A DNA stretch of 64,000 nucleotides from Acidiferrobacterales bacterium. Its GTDB lineage: Bacteria > Pseudomonadota > Gammaproteobacteria > Acidiferrobacterales > SZUA-150. Position 1 is the stretch's first letter. The number at the start of each line of letters is the position of its first letter. Shown piece by piece: positions 51,884-62,609 of the stretch. Position numbers and translations under genes: made by a program. Under the pieces are notes generated by a model that worked only from the letters and a program-made list of their open reading frames with translations, was not told the origin of the DNA and did no database searches. The stretch lies in NCBI GenBank assembly GCA_947258385.1, contig CAMYII010000105.1, positions 1-64,000 of the forward strand, in the 5' to 3' direction.

Positions 51884-52204
51884 TCAGAACGGCAGATTCA
51901 GACCCGGTATGTTCAGGCCCGCGGTCAGTCCCGCCATTTTCTCCTGACTGGCTTTTTCAACCTTTCTCACCGCATCGTTGACAGCCGCGGCAATCAAATC
52001 CTCGATCATCTCTTTGTCGTCTTCGATAAGACTTGGATCAATCTCAACCTTTCGCACATCATGCCGGCAAGTCATCACCACTGTAACGAGCCCACCGCCG
52101 GATGATCCCGTTACCTCGATGTTGGCCAGCTCTTCCTGGGCCTTGCGCATCGTCTCCTGCATCTGCTGTGCCTGCTGCATAATTTTCCCGATTCCACCTT
52201 TCAT
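51884..52204 (-). CDS. ybaB: YbaB/EbfC family nucleoid-associated protein
   Basis: Small homodimeric DNA-binding protein encoded between dnaX and recR in most bacteria. The N-terminal coiled segment ([20 protein letters not shown]) and the beta-rich core ([14 protein letters not shown]) are typical. 106 residues; 14 bp after dnaX and 6 bp before recR. Confidence 0.95.
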   Translation of the reverse strand: MKGGIGKIMQQAQQMQETMRKAQEELANIEVTGSSGGGLVTVVMTCRHDVRKVEIDPSLIEDDKEMIEDLIAAAVNDAVRKVEKASQEKMAGLTAGLNIPGLNLPF

Positions 52205-52218
52205 TTATTGCCCTCGCA

Positions 52219-53802
52219 TCATGGTTTCGATCTGACAGAATCCGGCCGTACCCGGGCATTGAAGTTTTGCTGCAAGGCGCGCACATTGGGATCATCGGCG
52301 ATCGCCTGTTCTGCTGCCTGTTGGCGTTCATCCTTCATACGGCTTTTTTCCTTGGCCGGGGTCTCGCTCGCCGGCCGACCAATCCGAAACGTCAATTTAA
52401 CCGGCTTGCCATAAAACGCCTCGAGCTTCTGCTTGAGCTCAGCCTCTCGTTCCCTGCTGTGCAACTGCCCGTAGGCCTCGTCCAACACCAATACAAATCG
52501 TCCGTTCGTGTCTGTCTCCATAACACAGTGATCCGCCAGCTGTCGCAGTATGCCCGAAATATCCAACTGCTCAACGATATCGGACCAGACCCTGGTTTCC
52601 GTCCGCGCGGTATTCGATACCGCCTTGGGCTCTGCCTTGGGCTCTGCACGACCCACCTTGGCCGACGGCGTTTTGCCTGCAGACGCTGGCCCTTCCTGTC
52701 GCTGAATCCCAGGCGCCGGCGCTGGCCGGAATGCCAGCATTCTTAGCAGCACCATCTCCAGTCCGGTTCTCGGATCGGGCGACAGCGGCAGATCGCGTTT
52801 CCCATGCAAACCGATCTGATAATAGAGCTGGACATCTTCCGGGGAAAGGGAACCGGCATGCACGAGCACCTGTTCACGCTGCTCATTGTTGTCGCTGGCG
52901 AGCGCCGGATCCACCTGTGCGAGCGAGACTCGATGCAGCGCGAGCAATAAGCCGTCCAGCGCCGCTTCGTAGTCCCCACCGTGTTCGGCAATGCCGGCAA
53001 CCACTGAAAGCAGGCCTTGGGGATTGTTCGCCGCGAGAGCCTGCAACAACCGTTCAATACTGTCCTGATCAAGGGTGCCGAGCATATCGCGGACGTCACG
53101 CTCAACCAACTTGCCGCCCCCAAAAGCGATCGCCTGATCGAGCAGGCTCAAGGCATCACGCATGCTCCCGTCAGCGGCCCGCGCCAGCAAAGCGACCGAT
53201 GCGTCATCGTAGCTAACATCTTCGGCAAGCAGAATTTTTTGCAACTGACCGGCAATCTGCTCACCGGACAGGCGCTTGAGATTGAACTGCAGGCAGCGCG
53301 ACAACACAGTGACCGGTACTTTTTGCGGGTCAGTGGTCGCGAGCAGGAATTTCACATGCGGGGGTGGCTCCTCCAGCGTCTTCAGCAATGCATTAAAACT
53401 GTGCCCGGACAACATGTGCACTTCGTCGATGAGATAGACCTTGTAGCGGCCGCGCGTCGGGGCGTATTGCACATTGTCCAGCAGCTCGCGGGTATCATCG
53501 ACTTTGGTGCGCGAGGCGGCATCAACCTCAATCAAATCAACGAAGCGGCCTTCATCCACTTCCCTGCAGGTCAAACACCCCCCGCACGGTCGCGATGAGA
53601 CGCCTTGGTCGCAATTCAGGGATTTTGCCAGAATGCGCGCAACCGTGGTCTTGCCGATGCCGCGTGTTCCGGTAAACAGGAATGCGTGATGCAGCCGGCC
53701 GGTGTCCAGGGCATTGACCAGGGCCCGGATCACGTGCTCCTGCCCCGCCAGGTCCTCGAACAGACGCGGACGCCATTTGCGTGCCAGAACCTCGTAGCTC
53801 AC
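52219..53802 (-). CDS. dnaX: DNA polymerase III subunits gamma/tau
   Basis: Clamp-loader ATPase. It has the Walker A motif GTRGIGKTT at about residues 45-53, a zinc module with four Cys (CDQG, CGGCLTC; about 63-78), Walker B LIDEVHML, and a tau-type C-terminal region after a Pro/Ala/Lys-rich linker (about 370-410). GTG at 53802 gives the standard N-terminus (M)SYEVLARKWRP; an upstream in-frame ATG at 53832 adds ten unrelated residues. 527 residues. I did not find a convincing frameshift site for the short gamma form. Confidence 0.95.
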   Translation of the reverse strand: MSYEVLARKWRPRLFEDLAGQEHVIRALVNALDTGRLHHAFLFTGTRGIGKTTVARILAKSLNCDQGVSSRPCGGCLTCREVDEGRFVDLIEVDAASRTKVDDTRELLDNVQYAPTRGRYKVYLIDEVHMLSGHSFNALLKTLEEPPPHVKFLLATTDPQKVPVTVLSRCLQFNLKRLSGEQIAGQLQKILLAEDVSYDDASVALLARAADGSMRDALSLLDQAIAFGGGKLVERDVRDMLGTLDQDSIERLLQALAANNPQGLLSVVAGIAEHGGDYEAALDGLLLALHRVSLAQVDPALASDNNEQREQVLVHAGSLSPEDVQLYYQIGLHGKRDLPLSPDPRTGLEMVLLRMLAFRPAPAPGIQRQEGPASAGKTPSAKVGRAEPKAEPKAVSNTARTETRVWSDIVEQLDISGILRQLADHCVMETDTNGRFVLVLDEAYGQLHSREREAELKQKLEAFYGKPVKLTFRIGRPASETPAKEKSRMKDERQQAAEQAIADDPNVRALQQNFNARVRPDSVRSKP

Positions 53803-53905
53803 GGCTCTACGCTCCTGGCCAGTCCAAGACAACTGATCCGGTACTGCGGGGATTGGCCATAAATACTATACATGGATGAATTGCAAGGCGGAAATAGGGT
53901 GGCGG

Positions 53906-54002
53906 ATCCGGCCAGCCTGACCCCGATACCCGAGAGAGCTGCTGCGGCTGCTTCCTTCCGGACCTGACCGGGTTCACAACTTTTCGTCACCAGAGGGGCC
54001 AG
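53906..54002 (-). ncRNA. ffs: 4.5S signal recognition particle RNA (small bacterial type)
   Basis: The minus strand contains GTCAGGTCCGGAAGGAAGCA (about 53951-53970), the conserved SRP RNA apical core: the GGAA tetraloop with both symmetric and asymmetric internal loops. The flanks GGCCCCTCTGGTGAC and the partner GGGGTCAGGCTGGCC can pair to close a single long hairpin of about 97 nt. Ends are approximate. It is about 100 bp upstream of dnaX. A TACAAT on the minus strand near 54030 could be part of its promoter. Confidence 0.92.
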
Positions 54003-54253
54003 CTTTCACCGCCATATACTGAAAACAGGATTGTAGCATCTTAATGAAATCAGGCGAACCGTCATGCACGCCAGGCCCGGCATTTGGCCACGACTTCGAC
54101 GGCCATCAAGCCTACCCGGCGCGCGGGTACCGTTGCAAAATCCCAGGGCCAGGAAACCGATCAAGGAACGACAGATCAGACGGGGCTTTCCGGCTCCGGG
54201 CAACTTTCGCCCTCGTGCTAAGAACCGAGGAACCCCCGGCACTGCGTTCACAT

Positions 54254-55519
54254 TTACAGGTAATAGTCGCCAGTATCCTCGGCGACCTCAAGCGCCACGA
54301 TTTTCTCGGGATTATTGATGAGGTCTTCGAGCCACCAGTTGACATCGTTGTAAAGGCAAGTGACCTCTTTACATTCGTCGGCGGCGTTGAAGTTGTCCAA
54401 CATGCTCTCGAGCGTGTTCTGGGTCTGCCGGAACATGACGGCATTTTCATAGGCATCCCGATCACCCAGCCGACCGTGCCTTTGATTTCGATAGACCGGA
54501 CAGTTGTACACTCCCAGCGGACTCAACACCTGGCGGAAGAACTGCATATGACAGGTCTTGGGCTGCTGGGTGTAATTCCGAAAAGTGCCGTTCTCCAACA
54601 CCCGCAGATTGGTGCTCTCCCAGACCTTGAAGCCATCGGTCTCGAGCAACTTGGCCCGGTCGACCAATTTGCGTATTCTCACCAGCGCCTCGTCAAAGGT
54701 AATGCCTTTATTATTGATGTCCATGATTTCGGCGTTGTTCACCGGGGATCGGGTAAGAAAGGGCTTCAGTGAAATGTAATCGAATTTGTAATCCCGCGCG
54801 CGTGCAGTCCCCATCTCGATCTCATCGATGTTCTCGATGATATTAGTCTGATTGATCTCGGCGCCTTTCCATACAATGATAAATGAGAAGCCCATCGACA
54901 GCGCCGGGTTCTTCTCTTTGATCTGGGGTACCCATTCGCAGATATCATCCAGGGTCATCTTTTTCTTCGGCTTGTGCATGGCCTGGAAGACCTCATCGCT
55001 GCCTGCATCGAGCGACAGGCGTACCCAGTCACCCTCGGTAAAGGCATCGGCACACTTGAGAATCCGCCGGTTACCACTCCCATTGGAAACCACCGCGACT
55101 TGCAGGTTTCGTTCTTTTAGGAAATAGATCACTTCCTCGAACTTGAAATATGTCGTTGGCTCTCCACCGCCGATGATGATGACCGATTTGAGACCGTTCT
55201 CGGCCATTTGATGGAGGCTGTCGAGCAGACGTTCGTGCTCGAACTTGATGCCGGTGTTAAGAATGTCCTTGTCAACGCAGTGGTCGCAGGCGAAGTTGCA
55301 GGCAGTGGTCAGATCAAGATTGATGGAAACGGGGGCCTGCTGAGGACGCGGGGCGGTACCGTCCCAGGTACCGCGCCGGGCCGCCTGCCACAGCACATAC
55401 TCCTTGACCCGTCCGACGAGGCCCTCCTGCTGGAGCTTACGGCTGAAATCATGAATCGGTGCGAGCTCGTTTTCCGATGCATTATTGCTCGCAGGGTTGG
55501 ATTTGGGCGCACTGCTCAT
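54254..55519 (-). CDS. Radical SAM protein with auxiliary-cluster-like C-terminus
   Basis: Radical SAM enzyme of unknown substrate. The 4Fe-4S/SAM motif CNFACDHC gives CX3CX2C at residues 74, 78 and 81; GGGEPTTYF is the SAM-binding GGE motif; the barrel runs to about residue 290. The C-terminal part has C-x12-G-x3-C (CHMQFFRQVLSPLGVYNC) and, further on, ECKEVTC. This resembles a SPASM/Twitch-type domain holding an extra cluster. Its ATG overlaps the stop of the upstream oxidoreductase (ATGA), so the two are co-translated and likely share a pathway. I do not recognise that pathway. Confidence 0.85.
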   Translation of the reverse strand: MSSAPKSNPASNNASENELAPIHDFSRKLQQEGLVGRVKEYVLWQAARRGTWDGTAPRPQQAPVSINLDLTTACNFACDHCVDKDILNTGIKFEHERLLDSLHQMAENGLKSVIIIGGGEPTTYFKFEEVIYFLKERNLQVAVVSNGSGNRRILKCADAFTEGDWVRLSLDAGSDEVFQAMHKPKKKMTLDDICEWVPQIKEKNPALSMGFSFIIVWKGAEINQTNIIENIDEIEMGTARARDYKFDYISLKPFLTRSPVNNAEIMDINNKGITFDEALVRIRKLVDRAKLLETDGFKVWESTNLRVLENGTFRNYTQQPKTCHMQFFRQVLSPLGVYNCPVYRNQRHGRLGDRDAYENAVMFRQTQNTLESMLDNFNAADECKEVTCLYNDVNWWLEDLINNPEKIVALEVAEDTGDYYL

Positions 55520-56463
55520 ATTCTTGAAGCCTCCATCGTCTTGGCCAACAAATCCATATCGAGAGTCATACGGACAATATCATCATTATAGGAGTCCACA
55601 CCATAGGGTTCCACGGCGAGGTAAGCAAGTGCCCTGCGGACCCGGGTCTCCATCGGGTCAGCGATCGGAAATACGCCGTTTTCGGTTTTGAATTTGAAAG
55701 CATAATCCTTCGGGTCTATGAGCCTTTCAACCCGGCAACCGTTAACCGCATAGGCAAAAGGCCGCGGCTGTTGTGGGTGATTTACCAGCGCAATACGCAG
55801 ACTGCTCCTACCGCGTGCATGCGCATAGGCGCCCGTGATAGCGCAGCGGTCCGACCCGGTAAAACTCACCGTTAGATCCTCGAGCCGGCCCGCCCCCGCA
55901 AGTGTCGTCAGCATGCTCCAGGCGTGCGGCATGGCATCGATAAGCATGCTACGACCGGTGCTCGCCGGGGAAAGTTCCATCTCAAAGCGGCGGAGGTCCG
56001 CAAGATTGCACGCCGGATACAGCTTACGGAACTCGCTCAGGCTCTCGGACCATTGGTTGTTGATCACGAGCGCCAGTCTCGCGGTCTTGAAGCCATCGAT
56101 AAGACGGGCCGCATCGGCCACATTGTCGCGATCATCATCCCAGATGAAAGGCTTTTCACAGAACACCGGGACACCTGCCTCCAGGGCCCGCTCCAGGTAT
56201 TCACGGTGGGTGTTGGCCGGTGATGCAATGACCAGCAGATCCGGGCGCGTCTCCCCGAGAAACGCGGACCATTCGGCATACCCCCGACAATCGATGCCGA
56301 ACCGCCGTGCCAGGTCCTGTGCCGCATCCACCGCCGTCTGCTCGCGGGTGCCCAGGACGCCGGTGATGCGGGCGCCGTGGCCGGCGAAAAACCGGGCCAG
56401 CCAGGGGCCGGTGCCCTGGTGACTCGTGCGGCCACCGACGATGGCAATGCGCGGGGCGGTCAT
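55516..56463 (-). CDS. Gfo/Idh/MocA family oxidoreductase
   Basis: NAD(P)-dependent dehydrogenase-like protein. The N-terminal Rossmann region is PRIAIVGGRTSHQGTG, less regular than the usual GxGxxG; LLVIASPANTHREYLERAL and the family's EKP motif (CEKPF) follow. The C-terminal alpha/beta domain occupies about residues 120-315. The substrate, probably a sugar or cyclitol by family, is unknown. The ATG at 56463 is chosen; in-frame GTGs extend five codons upstream. It directly follows tRNA-Ser and overlaps the radical SAM gene by 4 bp. Confidence 0.85.
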   Translation of the reverse strand: MTAPRIAIVGGRTSHQGTGPWLARFFAGHGARITGVLGTREQTAVDAAQDLARRFGIDCRGYAEWSAFLGETRPDLLVIASPANTHREYLERALEAGVPVFCEKPFIWDDDRDNVADAARLIDGFKTARLALVINNQWSESLSEFRKLYPACNLADLRRFEMELSPASTGRSMLIDAMPHAWSMLTTLAGAGRLEDLTVSFTGSDRCAITGAYAHARGRSSLRIALVNHPQQPRPFAYAVNGCRVERLIDPKDYAFKFKTENGVFPIADPMETRVRRALAYLAVEPYGVDSYNDDIVRMTLDMDLLAKTMEASRI

Positions 56464-56497
56464 CACGGTCACTGTCACCCGTAAGGGGGTTTATCGA

Positions 56498-56554
56498 CCG
56501 GGTAACACGCGTATCGTCGATTCGTTGCCACTGGTAGTGTCTCGTGTTACCCGG
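56498..56554. repeat. 12-bp perfect inverted repeat between tRNA-Ser and the oxidoreductase gene
   Basis: CCGGGTAACACG (56498-56509) and CGTGTTACCCGG (56543-56554) are exact complements separated by 33 nt. On the minus strand it lies 6 nt beyond the tRNA 3' end and 35 nt before the oxidoreductase start. It could be a processing or termination hairpin for the tRNA, an operator, or an integration scar. Confidence 0.65.
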
Positions 56555-56558
56555 GGAC

Positions 56559-56650
<92 letters not shown>

Positions 56651-56767
56651 GGTACTTGAAATTTGCCTGAAAATGGAACGCGCAAGGGTAAACCAGAGCT
56701 CGGACCGGCGCAATGTCCGCGTGCCAAGACGCCGGCCAAAATACCCGCCACGCGTGTGTGCCCGGTA

Positions 56768-56799
56768 CTAGGTTCTAGCGGCTAGTGTCTAGCGGCTAG
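56768..56799. repeat. CTAG heptamer tandem repeat between two tRNA-Ser genes
   Basis: CTAG recurs at 56768, 56775, 56782, 56789 and 56796, exactly every 7 bp, with variable third parts (GTT, CGG, TGT, CGG, TTT). The unit TCTAGCGGCTAG is repeated exactly at 56774-56785 and 56788-56799. The period is the same as in the tract at 39674-39705. Confidence 0.75.
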
Positions 56800-56804
56800 T
56801 TTTA

Positions 56805-56895
56805 TGGCGGAGAGGGTGGGATTCGAACCCACGTGGGGCTAACGCCCCCAACAGATTTCGAGTCTGCGCCGGTATGACCGCTTCGGTACCTCTCC
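56805..56895 (-). tRNA. serU: tRNA-Ser (anticodon CGA)
   Basis: Class II tRNA of 91 nt on the minus strand with an encoded CCA. The acceptor is GGAGAGG/CCTCTCC with discriminator G. The anticodon loop CTCGAAA gives CGA (reads UCG), the variable arm has a GGGGGC/GCCCC stem, and the T arm is GTGGGTTCGAATCCCAC. It is 154 bp from the GGA isoacceptor in the same orientation. Confidence 0.95.
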
Positions 56896-57119
56896 AAAAA
56901 GATCGACCTGATAGGGGTGCTTTTTCGCACCTGCGCGTCGATGCGATCTATCATACAAGGGCACTTGCTCAAGCGCAGTGTCGCTGCCCCTATTCGGGGC
57001 GCATATTACGTGGACGGGTCCAGGAGAACAAGCCCACAATGTCTGGCCAAGAAGCTATAATTTGACCTAGACTACGCCTTGCGACGGCACCGGGAGGTTT
57101 CGGGCGCACCGGTGTCACA

Positions 57120-58580
57120 ATGGGGTATCAGCACATAGTTATGAACACATTCAGCGGCGTAAAGCGGTTCCGCCGTCGCGGCATTTTGCTCCAAACGGCA
57201 GTACTTTTACCATCACTACTGGTCTTTGCGGGGTGTCCGGGCCCGACCGAAAACAAGCTGCAGGCGGTGCAGGCCGCCGGCGAGCTCGTGGTCCTCACGC
57301 GCAATAGTCCGACGACATACTACGAAGGCCCCAACGGCTTTGCCGGCATCGAATACGACATGATCAAGGCCTTCGCCGATGACCTTGGGGTCAGGCCGGT
57401 ATTCGTTGTCCCGGACAAGTTCAGCGACATCATCCCGATGCTGACCCTCAATGAGGCCGACCTGGCGGCGGCCGGGTTGGCGATCACCGGCAAACGCCAG
57501 AAAATGGTGCGCTTCGCCCCTACCTATCAGACCGTGCGCCAGCAACTCATTTACCGTATCGGCACCCCTGAGCCGAAGAACATCAAGGATCTGTACGGCC
57601 AGCATATCGAGCTCCAGGCCGGCACCCGTTATGTCAACAACCTGAATCAGCTCAAGCGCAAGCATCCGAAACTGGGCTGGACGGTCGAGCCCGACAAAGA
57701 CACCGAAGAGTTGCTCGAGATGGTCTGGGAAGGGCTGCTGGATTATACCGTGTCGGACTCGCATATTTTTGACTTGAACCGGCGCTATTACCCCGAGCTG
57801 CGGGCCGCCTTCGCGATCCACAAACCGGAAAAGCTGGCCTGGGCCTTTCCGCTGAGCGAGGATGACAGCCTGTATAAGGCCGCCACAAAATTTATCAATA
57901 AGTTGCGCCGCAGCGGTGAGTTGAAGCGCCTGCTTGAGCGCTATTACGGGGCCGCCAGCGTGTCCAACCCGATCAATATGACCGTCTATCAGCTTCGGAT
58001 CCAGAATCGGCTGCCGCTGTATGAGGTGCTCTATGAAAAGGCGGGCAAGAAATACGATATTGACTGGCGCCTGCTCGCCGCCCTCGGCTACCAGGAGTCC
58101 TACTGGGATCCGGGCGCGGTTTCGCCCACCGGCGTACGCGGCATCATGCAGTTGACACTACCGACCGCCCGGCAGATGGGCGTGACGGATCGCTCGGATC
58201 CGGAACAGGCGATTGACGGTGGGGCGAAGTATATCCGCACAATGATGGATCGCTTGCCGACGGAGATCGCCGGGCCCGATCGCATCTGGATGGCGCTGGC
58301 GTCCTATAACGTGGGCTTCGGACACGTGATGGATGCAAGGATCATCACCCGGCAGCAGGGCGGTGATCCCAATAAATGGGACGATGTCAGACAAAGATTG
58401 CTGCTACTGCAACGCCGGGCCTGGTATCAGAAGGCCAAACACGGGTATGGCCGCGGGCTGGAAGCGGTCAGATACGTCATCCGTATTCGCAATTATTACG
58501 AAGCCCTGGTCAGGTACGACGACGAGCAGCGCTCGGCGAATACCGACGATGCCATCAAACTCAAGGCGCCGGCGATCTGA
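57120..58580 (+). CDS. mltF: Membrane-bound lytic murein transglycosylase F
   Basis: Outer-membrane lipoprotein that cuts glycan strands and leaves 1,6-anhydro ends. A signal peptide ends in LLVFAGC, a lipobox-like site. An N-terminal solute-binding-protein-3 domain (about residues 45-285) acts as the regulatory module, and the C-terminal SLT catalytic domain (about 295-450) has the catalytic Glu in GYQESYWDP and the SPTGVRGIMQL motif. 486 residues; the second Met at 57141 is an equally good start since neither has a strong ribosome-binding site. It converges on tadA. Confidence 0.94.
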   Translation: MGYQHIVMNTFSGVKRFRRRGILLQTAVLLPSLLVFAGCPGPTENKLQAVQAAGELVVLTRNSPTTYYEGPNGFAGIEYDMIKAFADDLGVRPVFVVPDKFSDIIPMLTLNEADLAAAGLAITGKRQKMVRFAPTYQTVRQQLIYRIGTPEPKNIKDLYGQHIELQAGTRYVNNLNQLKRKHPKLGWTVEPDKDTEELLEMVWEGLLDYTVSDSHIFDLNRRYYPELRAAFAIHKPEKLAWAFPLSEDDSLYKAATKFINKLRRSGELKRLLERYYGAASVSNPINMTVYQLRIQNRLPLYEVLYEKAGKKYDIDWRLLAALGYQESYWDPGAVSPTGVRGIMQLTLPTARQMGVTDRSDPEQAIDGGAKYIRTMMDRLPTEIAGPDRIWMALASYNVGFGHVMDARIITRQQGGDPNKWDDVRQRLLLLQRRAWYQKAKHGYGRGLEAVRYVIRIRNYYEALVRYDDEQRSANTDDAIKLKAPAI

Positions 58581-58610
58581 CGGCAGGCCGCAGGCTGAGA
58601 CCAGCGGCGC

Positions 58611-59231
<621 letters not shown>

Positions 59232-59315
59232 CTACGGTGGCAACAAGTATAAAAAAAAAGAAAAATACCAGGTTCAATAATTCTTCAATAAAGATATTAT
59301 CTGTGAGCTAATACC

Positions 59316-59495
59316 ATGGGTAGAGAGATCGAACAATACCGACAGGCTGGCATGGACGGCTATCTGGCAAAACGCATGAGAAATGAACGAATTGATCACA
59401 ATGATTCACAAATGGGTGATCCACGAGAACATCCTTCAGCGAATGAAGCCACAGAATTGCACGGCCGCGATCTTGCTGAGAAGAACAACCGCTGA
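59316..59495 (+). pseudogene. Remnant resembling the end of a response-regulator receiver domain
   Basis: In the 414-bp gap between tadA and cbbR an ATG at 59316 opens a 59-codon frame reading MGREIEQYRQAGMDGYLAKR and then charged, non-conserved residues to TGA at 59495. The string QAGMDGYLAK is the hallmark of the alpha4-beta5 end of receiver domains in hybrid histidine kinases (AGMD-YL-KP), but the Pro after Lys is lost and no upstream phosphoacceptor region exists. I read it as the decayed tail of a lost signalling gene. The rest of the gap is AT-rich with no gene. Confidence 0.45.
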
Positions 59496-59522
59496 ACCAA
59501 GTCTGATTCACGCCAGGCATCA

Positions 59523-60455
59523 TCAAACCTGCATAATGCTGTCGCGCTTGGATTTTAGGAAACTCAAAAAGGTCTTTGCAATCACGGATAGACGCTTGCC
59601 TTTATTGTGCCCAACGAACCACTGCCAGGGAATGGGAAAACCTTTGACATCGAGAATAGCGAGGCGACCATGTTCGCCTTCCGGTGCGAGGGTATGTCGT
59701 GAAAGTACGGATATACCCAGGCCGGCATCAATCGCCTGCTTGATGGCTTCATTACTGCCCAATTCCATGCGAATCTTCAATTTGATGCCCCGTTGCGCAA
59801 AAAAGGTTTCGATGGCCATGCGGGTACCCGAGCCCGACTCGCGCATGATGAAGGGGTATTGTGCCAACTGTGCCGGATCGATGTTGGACTGGCCAACTAG
59901 TGGATGTTTCCTGGCTGCCAGCACAACCAGTGGATTGGCAAGATAGGGCTCAAATATCACATCGTCCAATTCCGGCGGATGCCCAATAATATAGAGGTCA
60001 TCAATATTCTGTCCCAGACGCTCGAGCAGGCGTTCCCGATTCGTGACCTTCAACGCCACCTCTACCCCGGGATAGCGTTCACAAAATTGCCCTAATGCCC
60101 TTGGCGCAAAATATTTAGCCGTTGTCACCACAGCCAGACGCAACATGCCAGTCTTCAGACCCTGCAAATCCGCGATTTCCATTTCCAAATTAGACAAAGC
60201 ATCCAGGACATGTCGCGTGTGCTCATGCACCACCCTGCCCGCATCAGTAAGATAGGTCTGTTTACCGATTTGTTCAAACAGGGGTAGCCCGACACCTTGC
60301 TCCAGTTTTTTGATCTGCATCGACACGGTGGGTTGGCTGAGAAATAGCTCTTCGGCCGCACGCGTAAAACCATTTAAGCGTGCTATTGCCTCAAATATCT
60401 GCAACTGGCGCAAACTGACACGGCGTAACAGCTGAGTATGATGAGGTTTATCCAT
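59523..60455 (-). CDS. cbbR: LysR-type regulator of the RuBisCO operon
   Basis: Transcription activator of Calvin-cycle genes, responding to metabolic signals such as RuBP or NADPH in studied members. It has an N-terminal winged helix (about residues 10-70: RLNGFTRAAEELFLSQPTVS) and a C-terminal periplasmic-binding-like effector domain. 310 residues. It is divergent from cbbL across 127 bp, the classic cbbR arrangement, and should bind that AT-rich gap. Confidence 0.93.
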   Translation of the reverse strand: MDKPHHTQLLRRVSLRQLQIFEAIARLNGFTRAAEELFLSQPTVSMQIKKLEQGVGLPLFEQIGKQTYLTDAGRVVHEHTRHVLDALSNLEMEIADLQGLKTGMLRLAVVTTAKYFAPRALGQFCERYPGVEVALKVTNRERLLERLGQNIDDLYIIGHPPELDDVIFEPYLANPLVVLAARKHPLVGQSNIDPAQLAQYPFIMRESGSGTRMAIETFFAQRGIKLKIRMELGSNEAIKQAIDAGLGISVLSRHTLAPEGEHGRLAILDVKGFPIPWQWFVGHNKGKRLSVIAKTFLSFLKSKRDSIMQV

Positions 60456-60561
60456 AGCCTTTAGTCTATAGGATTCATTGAAATAATCGACTGTTATTTA
60501 TATTTGCTTATTTGCATGCTTGGTTTGGTTCGGTAAATCGACCTTCGGGTCATCTTTATAA

Positions 60562-62067
<1,506 letters not shown>

Positions 62068-62087
62068 TCCATAAGGAGAACCAGATT

Positions 62088-62522
62088 ATGATGACCAATC
62101 AAGGCAATCGTATCTCCCAGGGGCAGTTTTCTTTTTTGCCGGACTTAACGGATGCGCAAATTACCGCGCAAATCAAATACGCCCTGAGCAAGGGTTGGGC
62201 GTTGAGTGTTGAGTACACCGACGACCCACATCCACGTAACACTTACTGGGAAATGTTTGGCAACCCGATGTTCGATCTAAAAGATCCTGCCGGAATTATG
62301 ATGGAAGTGAATAATTGTCGTAAGACCTTTCCCAATCACTATATCCGCGTCGGCGCATTTAGTTCGGTTCAGGGTGTAGAGAGTGTAACGATGTCCTACA
62401 TCGTTAACCGTCCCAAGCAGGAACCGGGCTTTGGTCTGGTGCGTCAGGAAACCGAGGGTCGTACCATGCGTTACACGATCCATTCCTACGCCAGTGACAA
62501 ACCGGAAGGTGAGCGCTATTAG
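62088..62522 (+). CDS. cbbS: RuBisCO small subunit, red-type
   Basis: Caps the L8 core of RuBisCO. It has [20 protein letters not shown], then [12 protein letters not shown], and a long C-terminal extension (from about residue 105: [20 protein letters not shown]) that forms the beta-hairpin filling the central solvent channel in red-type enzymes. 144 residues. ATG-ATG start with AAGGAGA upstream. A terminator hairpin follows 23 bp after its stop. Confidence 0.96.
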   Translation: MMTNQGNRISQGQFSFLPDLTDAQITAQIKYALSKGWALSVEYTDDPHPRNTYWEMFGNPMFDLKDPAGIMMEVNNCRKTFPNHYIRVGAFSSVQGVESVTMSYIVNRPKQEPGFGLVRQETEGRTMRYTIHSYASDKPEGERY

Positions 62523-62544
62523 TAGTTATAGTTAAAGGAAGCAT

Positions 62545-62582
62545 CACTGGCGGGTGAAACCATTTACCCGCCAGTGTTTTTT
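62545..62582 (+). terminator. Strong intrinsic terminator between cbbS and cbbX
   Basis: CACTGGCGGGT (62545-62555) pairs perfectly with ACCCGCCAGTG (62566-62576) over 11 bp, with a 10-nt loop and six T's after it (62577-62582). It lies inside the cbb operon, so most transcripts probably end after cbbS and a minority read through into cbbX. Confidence 0.88.
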
Positions 62583-62609
62583 AACCTGGCGATGACCGGA
62601 GCGGTGGGA

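Noticed and set aside
52219-53802. Programmed -1 frameshift in dnaX producing gamma
   Set aside because: I looked for an A-rich slippery heptamer with a downstream stem near the linker region and found none convincing.
54044-54772. 242-codon plus-strand frame opposite the radical SAM gene
   Set aside because: Its 3' part is antisense to the radical SAM protein; the 5' part (54003-54253) has no motif. I see no gene in that gap.
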